A stretch of 64,000 nucleotides of DNA, taken from CALMFG01 sp963666035 (lineage in GTDB: Bacteria > Bacillota > Clostridia > Christensenellales > CALMFG01). Below are positions 16,059 to 26,668 of the stretch, in pieces. The translations under genes were made by a program, and so were the position numbers. Every line of letters begins with the position of its first letter. Position 1 is the stretch's first letter. The stretch covers positions 124,001-188,000 of the forward strand of contig CAXXJI010000003.1 of assembly GCA_963666035.2 (NCBI GenBank), read 5' to 3'. The notes beneath the pieces were generated by a model, which searched no databases, was not told where the DNA came from, and worked only from the letters and a program-made list of their open reading frames with translations.

Positions 16059-16964
16059 ATGGACAAATCTACTTGCCGCATTTCCCCCTATATCACCGGA
16101 GTTGGGTACGCACTCATCTTTGGATTCAGCTTTATGGCCTCCAAGGTGGCACTGCGCTATGCATCGCCCTTCCAGATGGTTGGCATCCGCTACGGCATTG
16201 CGGCTGTGATGTTGATTCTGCTGTGGGCGGCGGGGGTCATCAAGGTTCGGCTGACCGCTAAACAGCTTTGGATGGTGATACCCATTGCGGTGCTGCAGCC
16301 GGTAATATATGCCATTGGCGAAACCTATGGCGTGGCGTATACGTCGTCCTCTATGGCGGGTACGGTGACCGCATCGGTGCCGGTGATGACGGCGTTTCTG
16401 GCCGCGATATTGATTAAAGAAAAATTGAACGCCAGGCAGATCATGTTTGTTGTACTTTCTTTCTTGGGGATTATCCTCATCAGCGTTTTTTCGCTGACGC
16501 TGGAATCGACCAATATGGCGCTGGGTCTTTTGTTTCTGGGCATGGCCGTGGTGGCCGCTTCCATGTACCATGTCTTGGCACGTAAGGCCACTCAGGTGGT
16601 GTCGCCCACTTCGGTCACGTTTGTCATGGTGGTGTTCTCCGGCGTGGTGTTCTCGGGTATCGGGCTGTGGGAATCCGCGATCAAAGGCTATGATTATTTG
16701 GCGCCTTTTGCCGAAACCGAATTTATTATCGCTATTCTTTTCTTAAGTGTCTTCACAGTCAATGTCGCGCTTTTCCTTATGACATACACGGTGACGCATA
16801 TACCGGCTTCACAAAACGCGATGTTTGCCAATCTTGTTACGGTCATCGCCATCATTGCGGGGGCGGTATTTTTAAAAGAGCAGATTCTGCTGTATCAGAT
16901 CATCGGTTCGGTGATGATTATCGCTGGCGTCTGGGGCGCCAACTATTTTGCGGACAAGTCATAG
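16059..16964 (+). CDS. EamA/DMT-family exporter, second of a tandem pair
   Basis: A 301-residue, ten-helix EamA transporter, paralogous to the preceding gene: the openings ('GVGYALIFGFSFMASKVAL') and endings ('ASQNAMFANLVTVIAIIAGAVFLKE', 'IIAGVWGANYFA') line up nearly residue for residue, while the central loops differ. It has an AAAGG ribosome site. The tandem layout suggests duplication in place; some DMT pairs work as heterodimers, but each protein here already has two EamA repeats and could work alone. Confidence 0.88.
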   Translation: MDKSTCRISPYITGVGYALIFGFSFMASKVALRYASPFQMVGIRYGIAAVMLILLWAAGVIKVRLTAKQLWMVIPIAVLQPVIYAIGETYGVAYTSSSMAGTVTASVPVMTAFLAAILIKEKLNARQIMFVVLSFLGIILISVFSLTLESTNMALGLLFLGMAVVAASMYHVLARKATQVVSPTSVTFVMVVFSGVVFSGIGLWESAIKGYDYLAPFAETEFIIAILFLSVFTVNVALFLMTYTVTHIPASQNAMFANLVTVIAIIAGAVFLKEQILLYQIIGSVMIIAGVWGANYFADKS

Positions 16965-16990
16965 ATATCAAAAAGAATATCAAAGCAATG

Positions 16991-17016
16991 AAAAAGCCCC
17001 GAATTTTCGGGGCTTT
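16991..17016. terminator. Terminator between convergent genes
   Basis: Stem AAAGCCCCGAA / TTCGGGGCTTT with a two-base loop. The T tail is better on the leftward strand (A run at 16991-16995), so it mainly stops the leftward synthase gene and also blocks readthrough from the EamA pair. Confidence 0.8.
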
Positions 17017-17032
17017 GCTGTATCTGCTTTTT

Positions 17033-18211
<1,179 letters not shown>

Positions 18212-18237
18212 CCTCTTTTAACGCTCCTTATAAAATA

Positions 18238-19047
18238 TTAATAAATCAGTTTTAAAACAGATAGTTTAAGCCGTGTGGGGAGAATTCTTGAAAGGCCATA
18301 AATCAGTTTGTAAGAAAAGCCGACCGTAACACGTACCGGCGGATTCTTTTTCCCCGCGATACGTAAAACCACGCCGGCGACTTTATCCGGTGAATAGCCG
18401 TTTTCTTCGTCTTTCTCCATCTGCGCAATAGCCTTTTGGCTTTCGGGCATATAGCTCTCTTCAACTTTTTTGTCCGCCGACATGATGCGCGATGCGGTAA
18501 AGCCGGTTTTGGTGTCCCCGGGTTCGACCAGAGAGACCGTGATACCGAATTTTTTGGTTTCCATCCTCAGCGTCTCGGTCAGCGATTCCAGCGCAAACTT
18601 TGCGGCTGAATACATGGACTGAAACGGGATGGGAATATAGCCGGCCACCGAGCCGATATTGATGATTTGGCCTTTGCCTTGTGCCCTGAAATGCGGGAGA
18701 ACAGCCTGAATGACCGACAGTGTGCCAAAGAAGTTGACGTCGAACTGCTTTTTAGCTTCGGATACGGAGACGCCCTCAATGGAGCCCGCGATGCCGTAGC
18801 CCGCACAGTTGACCAGAATGTCCAGCCCGCCGGCTTTTTCCAACACAAAATCGACCGCGCGTTTCACGGACTTTTCGTCGGTGGTTTCCAGAGGGATCAT
18901 GTTGACGGTATCGGAACTGACGGAACTGTCAAGCTCAGCTTTTCGGGATGTGCCAAAAACCAGATGCCCCTTTTTAACAAAAGCTTCGGCGGTAGCCCGG
19001 CCGATGCCCGAGGAGGCACCCGTAACGAGTACAATTGAATTTTTCAT
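18238..19047 (-). CDS. Short-chain dehydrogenase/reductase
   Basis: A classical SDR of about 269 residues: cofactor motif 'TGASSGIG' near the start, 'NCAGYG' (NNAG variant), Ser in 'NIGSVAG', and the catalytic 'YSAAK'. It would reduce a ketone or oxidise an alcohol with NAD(P)H; the C-terminal tail ends in a hydrophobic/basic segment. It is first in a two-gene leftward operon with the SPT-like synthase, so reduction of the beta-keto product is the natural guess. The start is set by homology at the ATG 19047; an in-frame GTG at 19077 exists and no good ribosome site precedes the ATG. Confidence 0.85.
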   Translation of the reverse strand: MKNSIVLVTGASSGIGRATAEAFVKKGHLVFGTSRKAELDSSVSSDTVNMIPLETTDEKSVKRAVDFVLEKAGGLDILVNCAGYGIAGSIEGVSVSEAKKQFDVNFFGTLSVIQAVLPHFRAQGKGQIINIGSVAGYIPIPFQSMYSAAKFALESLTETLRMETKKFGITVSLVEPGDTKTGFTASRIMSADKKVEESYMPESQKAIAQMEKDEENGYSPDKVAGVVLRIAGKKNPPVRVTVGFSYKLIYGLSRILPTRLKLSVLKLIY

Positions 19048-19232
19048 AAGATATGATTTAAGTATAATTCCTTTCACATATTAGTTTATTAAACCAACAT
19101 GTTATTCGCTTTATACTATAATTATATGCGTGATTTGTAAAGGGTAATTTAGTAAAAAATGGTGAGTCGTCGCTCATCTCAAGCATAAGAAAAACTGCCC
19201 GCTTGCAAGGAGAAATCTGTCAGCTTCCAGCG

Positions 19233-19261
19233 TTGTGCTTATCCGGAATACAAGTTATAAT
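19233..19261 (+). promoter_or_regulatory. Promoter of the 368-residue membrane protein gene
   Basis: -35 TTGTGC (19233-19238), 17-base spacer, -10 TATAAT (19256-19261), 30 bases before the start codon. The rest of the 244-base divergent region (19048-19291) shows no further gene. Confidence 0.55.
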
Positions 19262-19291
19262 CAGTAGTAATACAGGGAGAAGAGGGAAATT

Positions 19292-20398
19292 ATGAAAGAA
19301 ATAGCAATTGATAAAAAACAAAAATGGTTTAGCGTTGGGATGATTGCCGCGGGTGTCCTGTATATGAGCACGTGTGTTCTGGTTGGTATTCATGCGTATG
19401 GGATGACGATTATTTGGTATGGTATGTTGGTTTCATCGGCTTTTGGGGTTCTGCTTATTTTGGGTTCGTTATACCTTTGGGGAGAAGATGGAAAACAGCA
19501 CCCATATATTGAGATGATGATGGTATTGATGGGTTTTTGGGCAGTGATTTCTTTTTTTATGCTCGCAGGCGGGAAATCGTTTTATGTAATTGTACTTATT
19601 GCGGCAGTGCTGATGTTGCCGAGTATATATATACAATTTCGACTTTTCAGATATCGGTCTTGGAAAATCGTTACACCGTTAATCGCATCCAGTGCTGCCG
19701 CGCTTATCAGCATGATATTTAGAGACAACATGGTGCAAGGCTATACAGAAATTATCCTTAGTGGTTTATGCTTGGTTTTTGCCGGTATAGGTTTTATGAA
19801 GACCAAAAGAGGCAAACCGGAACCGCAGCTCGAAACTTGGAAAATAATTAGCATATATGTCTTGGCCGTGGTCGTGATTCTTTCAATATCTATGCTTTTA
19901 GGATCTTCAAGAGATGTTGACTACGCCGGGGAAGAGGCCAAAGCAGAAGTGGAAGATTTTCTGGAAAAAAAATTACCCGTTGATGCGCAAAATATTCAGA
20001 TGCGATACTACGATTGGCCGGGGCTTGAGTACGAAACCTACATCACCTTTGATTTGCCAGAGGCCCAAGCTGAGAGTTGGCTGAGATCGGGTGTTGATAC
20101 AATCGATGACGATATGAATTGTTTTTATTCTCAGTGGAGTATGCAGGCGAATAGAGGTTGGTATAATGGTAGTGATAAATATGAATGGTACGATTCATAT
20201 CTGGATTATATGGATGAGTATATTATTCGCATGTATAAAACGAGAACCCGCCGTCCTGACTGGTGGATTGCGTCACTAGAGAATACTGGGTTTAAGTTTA
20301 ATGACGGCGGTTATAAGGACGATATCCTATTACTTTACTATCGCTTTCCGGAAGAGAACGGTAGGGTGACCCTTTGGATCTATGGCTTGCATGAATAA
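19292..20398 (+). CDS. Membrane protein of unknown function
   Basis: I do not recognise this 368-residue protein. The first 165 residues hold about five to six membrane helices, then a charged link and one more helix ('IISIYVLAVVVILSISMLL'), followed by about 170 residues of soluble, Trp/Tyr/Asp-rich sequence that should lie outside the cell. The soluble part starts with an acidic helix ('EEAKAEVEDFLEKKLPV'). It has its own promoter and a GGAGA-type ribosome site, and is visibly more A/T-rich than neighbours. No catalytic motif is apparent. Confidence 0.72.
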   Translation: MKEIAIDKKQKWFSVGMIAAGVLYMSTCVLVGIHAYGMTIIWYGMLVSSAFGVLLILGSLYLWGEDGKQHPYIEMMMVLMGFWAVISFFMLAGGKSFYVIVLIAAVLMLPSIYIQFRLFRYRSWKIVTPLIASSAAALISMIFRDNMVQGYTEIILSGLCLVFAGIGFMKTKRGKPEPQLETWKIISIYVLAVVVILSISMLLGSSRDVDYAGEEAKAEVEDFLEKKLPVDAQNIQMRYYDWPGLEYETYITFDLPEAQAESWLRSGVDTIDDDMNCFYSQWSMQANRGWYNGSDKYEWYDSYLDYMDEYIIRMYKTRTRRPDWWIASLENTGFKFNDGGYKDDILLLYYRFPEENGRVTLWIYGLHE

Positions 20399-20403
20399 AT
20401 ATC

Positions 20404-20907
20404 CTATTCATTCGCCAAATCATTCAGCGCCTGCCCCGTCAGCCGGAAAACGGTCCATTCATCCATTGGCTTGGCACCCAAAGACTTATAAAACCCGATC
20501 GAGGGTTCGTTCCAGTCAAGGCACCACCATTCCATGCGCCCGCAGTTTCGTTCCAAGGCCAACCTCGCCAAAAAGGACAGCATAATTTTGCCAAGACCTT
20601 TGCCGCGGTATTCGGGGAAGATAAACAGGTCCTCCAAGTAAAGGCCGCTTTGGCCCAAAAACGTGGAGTAATTATGGAAGAACAGGGCAAACCCGACTGG
20701 CTTGTCATTGTACTCGCCGAGTATGACTTCGGCATGGCCTTCGTCAAAGATGGATTTTGCCAAGCTTTCGGGGGTGGCCACGACCAAATCCAGCATATGC
20801 TCATATTCGGCCAGCGCCTTGATAAACGATAAAATCGTCGGCGTATCGCTGCGCTCGGCAAAGCGGATGAAAAAGTTCGGGTCTTGGGTGGCGTGTTTTT
20901 CGGGCAT
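20404..20907 (-). CDS. GNAT acetyltransferase (diamine/SSAT-like)
   Basis: A 167-residue GNAT enzyme. The acetyl-CoA motif A is 'YLEDLFIFPEYRGKGLGK', and 'WWCLDWNEPSIGFYKSLGA' is the C-terminal core. The 'LYLEDLFI.PEYRGKG' wording with 'LAEYEHM' near the N-terminus is characteristic of the spermidine/spermine and thialysine N-acetyltransferase group, so an amine substrate is likely. The start has AAAGGA eight bases upstream. It is convergent with the preceding membrane-protein gene, with only five bases between stops. Confidence 0.85.
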   Translation of the reverse strand: MPEKHATQDPNFFIRFAERSDTPTILSFIKALAEYEHMLDLVVATPESLAKSIFDEGHAEVILGEYNDKPVGFALFFHNYSTFLGQSGLYLEDLFIFPEYRGKGLGKIMLSFLARLALERNCGRMEWWCLDWNEPSIGFYKSLGAKPMDEWTVFRLTGQALNDLANE

Positions 20908-21035
20908 ACTCGGTGTCCTTTTTTTATCTGGTGTAGTTATTTTTGATATTACTTGCGAGTATAAAGGTTTTTTAAACCGTCGTCAAATTGTAAGGTTAAA
21001 AAGACGAGGGTATAAAAACGAAACGCTTCTATCTG

Positions 21036-21064
21036 TTGTCAAAATCGACATGATAAGATATGAT
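21036..21064 (+). promoter_or_regulatory. Promoter of the CDP-sugar operon
   Basis: -35 TTGTCA (21036-21041), 17-base spacer, -10 TATGAT (21059-21064), 43 bases before the ddhC start. No terminator is visible until 29334, so one transcript could cover seven genes. Confidence 0.65.
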
Positions 21065-21107
21065 GTATGAAGTAAAACTTAAATAAGACATAAAGAGGAA
21101 AACATCT

Positions 21108-22451
21108 TTGAATCAGGAATTAAACGACAGACAGGAAATCCTAGAAAAGGTAAAAGCCTATACAAATCATCATCTGCTAAAAGCGGAGGATTTTAAGCCC
21201 GGTGATCGTATTCCCTATGCGGCACGGGTGTTTGATGAAGAGGAACTGACCGCGCTGGTGGACACGTCGCTGGATTTTTGGCTGACAGCCGGAGAAAAGG
21301 TGGCGGCTTTTGAAGCCGATCTTGCGGCTTATCTTGGTGTAAAATACGCGGCATTTGTCAATTCAGGGTCTTCGGCCAACCTGTTGGCGTTTGGGGCGCT
21401 TTGCTCTCCGCGGCTTGGCGCGCGCAGGATACTGCCCGGTGATGAGGTCATCACGGTGGCGGCGGGTTTTCCCACCACCATTACGCCCATCATCCAATAC
21501 GGTGCAGTGCCGGTGTTTGTAGATGTCGCTCTGCCGCAGTACAATGTGGACGTTGATGCGCTGGAAAAAGCGGTGGGGAAAAAGACCAAAGCGGTTTTTT
21601 TGGCGCATACCATGGGCAATCCGTTTGACGTGGCAAAGGTCAAGGGAATCTGTGATCAGCACGGTCTCTGGCTGATTGAAGACAATTGCGACAGTTTGGG
21701 CGCAGAAGTGCTGGTGGACGGCGAAATGATAAAGACGGGAACTGTCGGCGATATCGGCACATCCAGCTTCTATCCGCCGCACCACATGACCACCGGCGAG
21801 GGCGGAGCACTATACACCAGCAATCTTGAGCTTTTCAGGATTATCGAATCGTTGAAAGACTGGGGACGGGATTGTCACTGCAAGACCGGCGAGGATAACT
21901 TGTGCGGGAACCGCTTTACCGGCCAATATGGCGAACTGCCTTATGGATATGACCACAAATATGTGTTTTCACAATTTGGATATAATTTAAAAGCCACCGA
22001 AATGCAGGCGGCCATCGGCATTGCCCAGCTTAAAAAGCTGCCGGGATTTGTGAAAAAGCGGCGGGAAAACTGGCAGACACTCTATCAGGGGCTAAAACCG
22101 CTGGAAAGCGCTTTGCTCTTGCCCGAAACGCTGCCGAATTCCGTGCATTCGCCTTTTGGCTTTATTCTGTCGGTTAAGCCGGGAGCGGGATTTGACCGCG
22201 CCGGCATCACAGCATATTTGGAAGAAAAGAATATCCAGACACGTACGCTGTTCGCGGGCAATATCGTAAAGCACCCCTGCTTTGATGAGATGCGCAAAGA
22301 AAAACGCGGTTACCGTGTGGTGGGTGAGATGACTGGGACCGATGAAATTATGTTCAATACGTTCTGGATCGGCGTTTATCCGGGACTGTCGGATGCACAA
22401 ATTGACTTTATGATTAAAACAATAACGGAGTATGTGACAGCGAATGAGTAA
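21108..22451 (+). CDS. ddhC: CDP-4-keto-6-deoxy-D-glucose 3-dehydrase (E1)
   Basis: A PMP-dependent, iron-sulfur dehydrase that removes the 3-hydroxyl in CDP-3,6-dideoxyhexose synthesis (also called RfbH). The usual PLP lysine is replaced by histidine: 'FYPPHHMTTGEGG' (221-233) is the E1 hallmark. The [2Fe-2S] ligands fit Cys194 with Cys256-X-Cys258-X7-Cys266. It starts with TTG nine bases after AGAGG; no better ATG exists. It is the first gene of the operon and overlaps the HAD gene by eight bases. The reductase E3 (ddhD) that normally partners it is not in this window. Confidence 0.93.
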   Translation: MNQELNDRQEILEKVKAYTNHHLLKAEDFKPGDRIPYAARVFDEEELTALVDTSLDFWLTAGEKVAAFEADLAAYLGVKYAAFVNSGSSANLLAFGALCSPRLGARRILPGDEVITVAAGFPTTITPIIQYGAVPVFVDVALPQYNVDVDALEKAVGKKTKAVFLAHTMGNPFDVAKVKGICDQHGLWLIEDNCDSLGAEVLVDGEMIKTGTVGDIGTSSFYPPHHMTTGEGGALYTSNLELFRIIESLKDWGRDCHCKTGEDNLCGNRFTGQYGELPYGYDHKYVFSQFGYNLKATEMQAAIGIAQLKKLPGFVKKRRENWQTLYQGLKPLESALLLPETLPNSVHSPFGFILSVKPGAGFDRAGITAYLEEKNIQTRTLFAGNIVKHPCFDEMRKEKRGYRVVGEMTGTDEIMFNTFWIGVYPGLSDAQIDFMIKTITEYVTANE

Positions 22452-23115
22452 AAAATATACCTGCCTGTTTTTCGACTTGGATGGTACCTTGGCCGATTCG
22501 GAGGCGGGAATCTTACGGAGTATGCAGTACGCGATCAAAGAATTAGAATTGCCTGCGCGCTCGGATGATGCGCTTCGGGTACATGTCGGGGCCCCCTTGC
22601 GTGAGATGTTTGAAGATGAGTTCGGGATTTCAATCGAGCAGGCAGAGGAAGCTGTTAAGGTGTTCCGGAGCTATTATGTTCCGAATGAAGCGGACAAGCA
22701 CCCGCCGTTTGACGGAGTGGCCGATCTTTTGGGTGACTTAAAAAAAGCGGGGAGGCACTTAGCGCTCGCCACCAGCAAACCGACGCTGATGGCCGAAAAA
22801 GTGCTGAAAGGCTTTGGCATGTATGATCTTTTCGATGTGATTTATGGTAGCAATCTTGATAATTCGCGTGCGAGTAAAACCGAGGTTTTAGCGGACGCGA
22901 TTGAAGCCATGACAACGCTGACGGGTATGGGGAAAGAAGACATGCTGATGATTGGTGATAAGCACTACGACGTGGAGGCGGCTCGAACGCTGGGGCTGGA
23001 TGTTATGGGTGTTTTATACGGTTACGGCACCAAGGCCGAGATGGAAGCCTGCCGCCCAACTTATACGGTAAAGACGGTGCAGGATTTGCGGATGTTTCTG
23101 CTGAAAGAATATTAA
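22444..23115 (+). CDS. HAD-superfamily phosphatase (phosphoglycolate phosphatase-like)
   Basis: A 223-residue HAD subfamily IA hydrolase: motif I 'FFDLDGTLADS' (nucleophile Asp and acid/base Asp), motif II Ser/Thr in 'LATSKPT', motif III Lys in 'SKTEVL', motif IV 'MIGDKHYDVEAA'. The cap domain sits between motifs I and II. It would remove phosphate from a small metabolite. Embedded in the sugar operon by overlap with ddhC, it might act on a sugar phosphate intermediate, but this is inferred only from position. Confidence 0.85.
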   Translation: MSKKYTCLFFDLDGTLADSEAGILRSMQYAIKELELPARSDDALRVHVGAPLREMFEDEFGISIEQAEEAVKVFRSYYVPNEADKHPPFDGVADLLGDLKKAGRHLALATSKPTLMAEKVLKGFGMYDLFDVIYGSNLDNSRASKTEVLADAIEAMTTLTGMGKEDMLMIGDKHYDVEAARTLGLDVMGVLYGYGTKAEMEACRPTYTVKTVQDLRMFLLKEY

Positions 23116-23137
23116 AGCATAAAAAAGAGGATGAAGG

Positions 23138-24085
23138 ATGAAAAAGATTTCGGTGGTCACAGCTTGTTACAACGAGCATGAAAACGTGGCGGCGCTGGTG
23201 GACGCGGTGGGGGCGGTTTTTAAAACACTCCCGGAGTATGATTACGAGCATATTTTTATCGATAATGATTCTGAGGACAATACTGTAGAGATATTGAAAG
23301 AAATCTGCAAAAACAACCCCCACGTTAAAGTCATCGTCAATTCAAGGAACTTCGGCCATATCCGATCACCTTTTTATGGACTGATTCAGGCCGAAGGCGA
23401 TGCAGTGCTGTCCTTAGTGGCAGACTTTCAGGACCCGCCCGAACTTATCCCCGAATTTATCGAAAAATGGGAGCAGGGTAACCCCATCGTGGTCGGAATC
23501 AAAAAAAGCAGCCGCGAGAAAAAAGGTATGTTTGCCTTGCGGAAAATTTATTACCGGTTGGTGCGAAGTCTCTCTGAGGTGGATCTTCTGGACGGCTTCA
23601 CCGGCTTTGGATTGTATGACCAAAAGATTATTAAGATATTAAGAGAGATCGACGACCCGTACCCTTACTTTCGCGGGTTGATTTGCGAGCTGGGGTTTGA
23701 CCGTGCCGAGGTGGCTTACGAGCAGCCGGTGCGCAAAGCGGGCAGAACCAAAAACAATTTCTTTTCACTCTTTGATATGGCCATGACCGGTTTTACTTCC
23801 ACATCCAAAGTGCCTATGCGCATTGCGACACTCAGCGGCTTTATGATGTCGCTTTTGAGTCTGATTGTGATGGTAATGTACATTGTGCTAAAGATTATGC
23901 ATTGGAAAAAATTTACGGCCGGCACCGCGCCCATTCTTATCGGTGTGTTTTTCTTTGCGTCGGTACAGCTTTTCTTCATCGGGGTGCTGGGTGAATATAT
24001 TGCGGCCATTAACACGCGGGTCATCGCGCGGCCGCTGGTCATTGAAAAAGAGCGAATCAATTTTGGCAAAGGGAAAGATCAATGA
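23138..24085 (+). CDS. Membrane GT2 glycosyltransferase (GtrB/DPM1-like)
   Basis: A 315-residue family-2 glycosyltransferase. The N-terminal 230 residues have 'TACYNEHENV', the 'IDNDSEDNT' element and 'VADFQDPPELIP', matching the polyprenyl-phosphate sugar transferases. Two C-terminal helices ('MMSLLSLIVMVMYIVL', 'VFFFASVQLFFIGVLGEYI') anchor it. Such enzymes charge undecaprenyl phosphate with one sugar for flipping across the membrane. In this operon it could carry the deoxysugar made by the neighbours, or glucose. AGGATG ribosome site; it overlaps the next gene by four bases. Confidence 0.88.
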   Translation: MKKISVVTACYNEHENVAALVDAVGAVFKTLPEYDYEHIFIDNDSEDNTVEILKEICKNNPHVKVIVNSRNFGHIRSPFYGLIQAEGDAVLSLVADFQDPPELIPEFIEKWEQGNPIVVGIKKSSREKKGMFALRKIYYRLVRSLSEVDLLDGFTGFGLYDQKIIKILREIDDPYPYFRGLICELGFDRAEVAYEQPVRKAGRTKNNFFSLFDMAMTGFTSTSKVPMRIATLSGFMMSLLSLIVMVMYIVLKIMHWKKFTAGTAPILIGVFFFASVQLFFIGVLGEYIAAINTRVIARPLVIEKERINFGKGKDQ

Positions 24086-25881
24086 GCATCAGAACAGCGG
24101 ACTATATTGCCGAATTTTTAGCGGAAAAAGGGGTCAGGCACGTTTTCACCGTGACAGGCGGCGGGGCGATGCACCTGAACAACGCATTTGGTAAGAATAA
24201 AGATTTAACGTGTGTTTATTTTCACCACGAACAGGCTTGTGCCATCGCGGCTGAAGGATACGCGCGCCTAACGGGCATTCCGGTGGCCGTCTGCGTCACA
24301 TCCGGCCCGGGGGGTACCAATGCTCTAACCGGTGTGATGGGGGCCTATCTCGATTCCATCCCTATGTTTGTAATTTCGGGTCAGGTGAAATACAGCACCA
24401 CCGTGGCGGCGACAGGGCTGCATTTACGCCAGTTTGGCGATCAGGAATACCCTATCGTCAAGTCGGCAAGGCGCATGACCAAATATGCTAAGATGATTAC
24501 CGATGCTTCGGACATCAAAAAGATGATGCAAAAAGCGTGGCGCAAGATGGTCGAAGGCCGAAAAGGGCCGGTTTGGCTGGATGTGCCCTTAAACATTCAG
24601 GGCGAGAATATTGCAGAAGAAAGTTTAATCGGCGAAGAAAAATGGCCGAAAGTCTATGCGGCCGATGATGCGGATATCGAAGCATTGGTGGAAAAGCTGA
24701 AAAGTGCCGAAAGGCCGATTATATTGGCGGGCACAGGCATCCGACTTGCGGGCATGCATGCCGAGTTTTTAAAACTGGTGGAACACCTTGGTGCTCCTGT
24801 AGCTACGGCGTGGAACGCGCATGATGTGCTGCCGGATGATCATCCGCTGTACGCGGGCAGGCCGGGCACGGTGGGCGACCGAGCGGGAAATCTGGCTTTG
24901 CAGAAATCCGACTTCATGCTGGTGCTGGGATGCCGTATGAACATCCGACAGATTAGTTATAATTATGAAGAATTTGCACCGGATACGTTTAAGGCGGTAG
25001 TGGATATTGACGCTGTCGAGCTTAAAAAGCCCAGTGTTAACATTGATCTGCCTATCCATGCAGACCTTTCCAGTGTAGTGGATAAACTGCTGGCGCATGA
25101 GATTGCGCTGAAATCGGATATCGAGGAATGGGTCGAATGGTGCCAAAAGACGCGGGCGCGCTATCCGATTCCGACCTGGTCACAGATGAACGATCCGGAA
25201 GGCCTTAATGTCTATCACTTTATGGGCACGCTGTTTAACCGTCTGCCCGAAGACGCCAATATCATCGCCTCCAACGGCTCGGCTTGTGTCTGCGGCTTTC
25301 AGGCGGCAGTCATCAAGAAAAAAACACGGCTGTTTACTAATTCGGGGTGTGCGGCCATGGGCTATGGACTGCCCGCGGCCATCGGGGCGGCCTTAAGCCC
25401 GCATGAGGGCCCGATCATATGCTTGGAGGGCGATGGCAGTTTGCAGATGAATATTCAGGAACTGCAGACCGTGAAGCACTATGGTCTGCCGATTAAACTG
25501 TTTGTTATCAACAACAGCGGCTATCAATCCATCCGACAGACACAAACCAATATTTTTTCCGCTGACCCGATGTACGGCGTGGACGCCAAAAGCGGCGTCA
25601 GCTTTCCGAACTTGGGGAAAATTGCGGATGCGTATGGTTTGATGTATTTAAGAATTGATCAGCGGGATAATATGGAAGCGGCGATCGATATGGCGCTTGC
25701 CATCGACGCACCCGTGGTGGTCGAGGTGGTGGTCACGGTGAGTCAGGCGTTTGAGCCTAAACTTGCGGCGCTTCGGCGTCCGGACGGCAGTATCTACTCG
25801 CCGCCGCCGTATGATCTGTCACCGCCGCTGAGCGACGCGGAGCTGAAAGAAGTGTTGGGCATCGAAAGAAAGAAAGGATAA
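24082..25881 (+). CDS. ThDP-dependent enzyme, acetolactate-synthase-like (YerE-type candidate)
   Basis: A 599-residue thiamine-diphosphate enzyme with the three-domain plan of acetohydroxyacid synthase: PYR domain with the activating Glu in 'HHEQACAIAAEGYARL', a central domain, and a PP domain with 'GDGSLQMNIQELQ...VINNSGY' (GDG-N metal motif). No regulatory small subunit or ilv genes are near; instead it sits between CDP-deoxysugar genes. In Yersinia, YerE is a related ThDP enzyme that adds a two-carbon unit from pyruvate to CDP-3,6-dideoxy-4-keto-D-glucose. The same chemistry is my best inference here. The ATGA overlap with the GT2 gene shows coupling. Confidence 0.82.
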   Translation: MSIRTADYIAEFLAEKGVRHVFTVTGGGAMHLNNAFGKNKDLTCVYFHHEQACAIAAEGYARLTGIPVAVCVTSGPGGTNALTGVMGAYLDSIPMFVISGQVKYSTTVAATGLHLRQFGDQEYPIVKSARRMTKYAKMITDASDIKKMMQKAWRKMVEGRKGPVWLDVPLNIQGENIAEESLIGEEKWPKVYAADDADIEALVEKLKSAERPIILAGTGIRLAGMHAEFLKLVEHLGAPVATAWNAHDVLPDDHPLYAGRPGTVGDRAGNLALQKSDFMLVLGCRMNIRQISYNYEEFAPDTFKAVVDIDAVELKKPSVNIDLPIHADLSSVVDKLLAHEIALKSDIEEWVEWCQKTRARYPIPTWSQMNDPEGLNVYHFMGTLFNRLPEDANIIASNGSACVCGFQAAVIKKKTRLFTNSGCAAMGYGLPAAIGAALSPHEGPIICLEGDGSLQMNIQELQTVKHYGLPIKLFVINNSGYQSIRQTQTNIFSADPMYGVDAKSGVSFPNLGKIADAYGLMYLRIDQRDNMEAAIDMALAIDAPVVVEVVVTVSQAFEPKLAALRRPDGSIYSPPPYDLSPPLSDAELKEVLGIERKKG

Positions 25882-25885
25882 ATCC

Positions 25886-26668
25886 ATGAAAGTTGTGATT
25901 CTAGCCGGTGGATTCGGAACGCGAATCAGTGAAGAATCCGAACTGCGGCCAAAACCGATGGTAACCATCGGCGGCAAACCGATTCTTTGGCATATCATGA
26001 AAACATATTCGCATTTCGGGCACAACGACTTTGTTATCTGCCTTGGGTATAAGGGCGATATCATACGAGAATATTTTAATAACCTCATGCTCTATTCGTC
26101 GGATGTCACCATCGACTATACCGATGGAGGCAGTATGCATACGCACAAGCATTGGTCTGAGCCTTGGAAGGTTTCGCTGATTGAGACCGGGCGCGATACG
26201 ATGACCGGTGGGCGTGTGAAACGTATTGAGAAATTTATTGAGGATGACACTTTCCTTTTGACCTACGGGGATGGGGTATCCGATGTGAATATCAATGAAA
26301 CTATCGCGTTGCATCAAAAAACCGATGCGGCCGTCACTGTAACCGCGGTGCGGTTAAAGCCCCGGTTCGGCGCGCTGGATATCGACGGGCGCGGCGTAGT
26401 CACCCGATTTAAGGAAAAGGACATCATGGATGAAAGCTGGATCAACGGCGGGTTCATGGTGGCGGACAAAGACGTGTTTTCGTACTTAAACGGAGATGCT
26501 GATGTGTTTGAAGGCGACCCGATGAACCGCATGGTGGCGGACGGAAAAGTGGTGGCTTATCAGCACGAAGGTTTCTGGCAGCCCATGGACACCTTGCGCG
26601 AACGGCAGGAACTGGAACGTATGTGGGCGACGGGTGATGCGCCATGGAAGCTTTGGGAGGATCGATGA
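25886..26668 (+). CDS. ddhA: Glucose-1-phosphate cytidylyltransferase
   Basis: RfbF/DdhA makes CDP-glucose from glucose-1-phosphate and CTP, the entry step to CDP-deoxysugars. The 260-residue length and opening 'VVILAGGFGTRISEESELRPKPMVTIGGKPILWHIM' are diagnostic, distinguishing it from RmlA (dTDP) and GalU (UDP). Further signatures are 'TYGDGVSDV' (metal-binding Asp) and 'VTAVRLKPRFGAL', and the end 'GFWQPMDTLRERQELE'. It is four bases after the ThDP gene and shares an ATGA with ddhB. Confidence 0.95.
   Translation: MKVVILAGGFGTRISEESELRPKPMVTIGGKPILWHIMKTYSHFGHNDFVICLGYKGDIIREYFNNLMLYSSDVTIDYTDGGSMHTHKHWSEPWKVSLIETGRDTMTGGRVKRIEKFIEDDTFLLTYGDGVSDVNINETIALHQKTDAAVTVTAVRLKPRFGALDIDGRGVVTRFKEKDIMDESWINGGFMVADKDVFSYLNGDADVFEGDPMNRMVADGKVVAYQHEGFWQPMDTLRERQELERMWATGDAPWKLWEDR

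Noticed and set aside
15924..16571. Leftward frame of 215 codons opposite the EamA pair
   Set aside because: Histidine-, Arg- and Gln-rich product typical of antisense frames across membrane proteins; no promoter or ribosome site.
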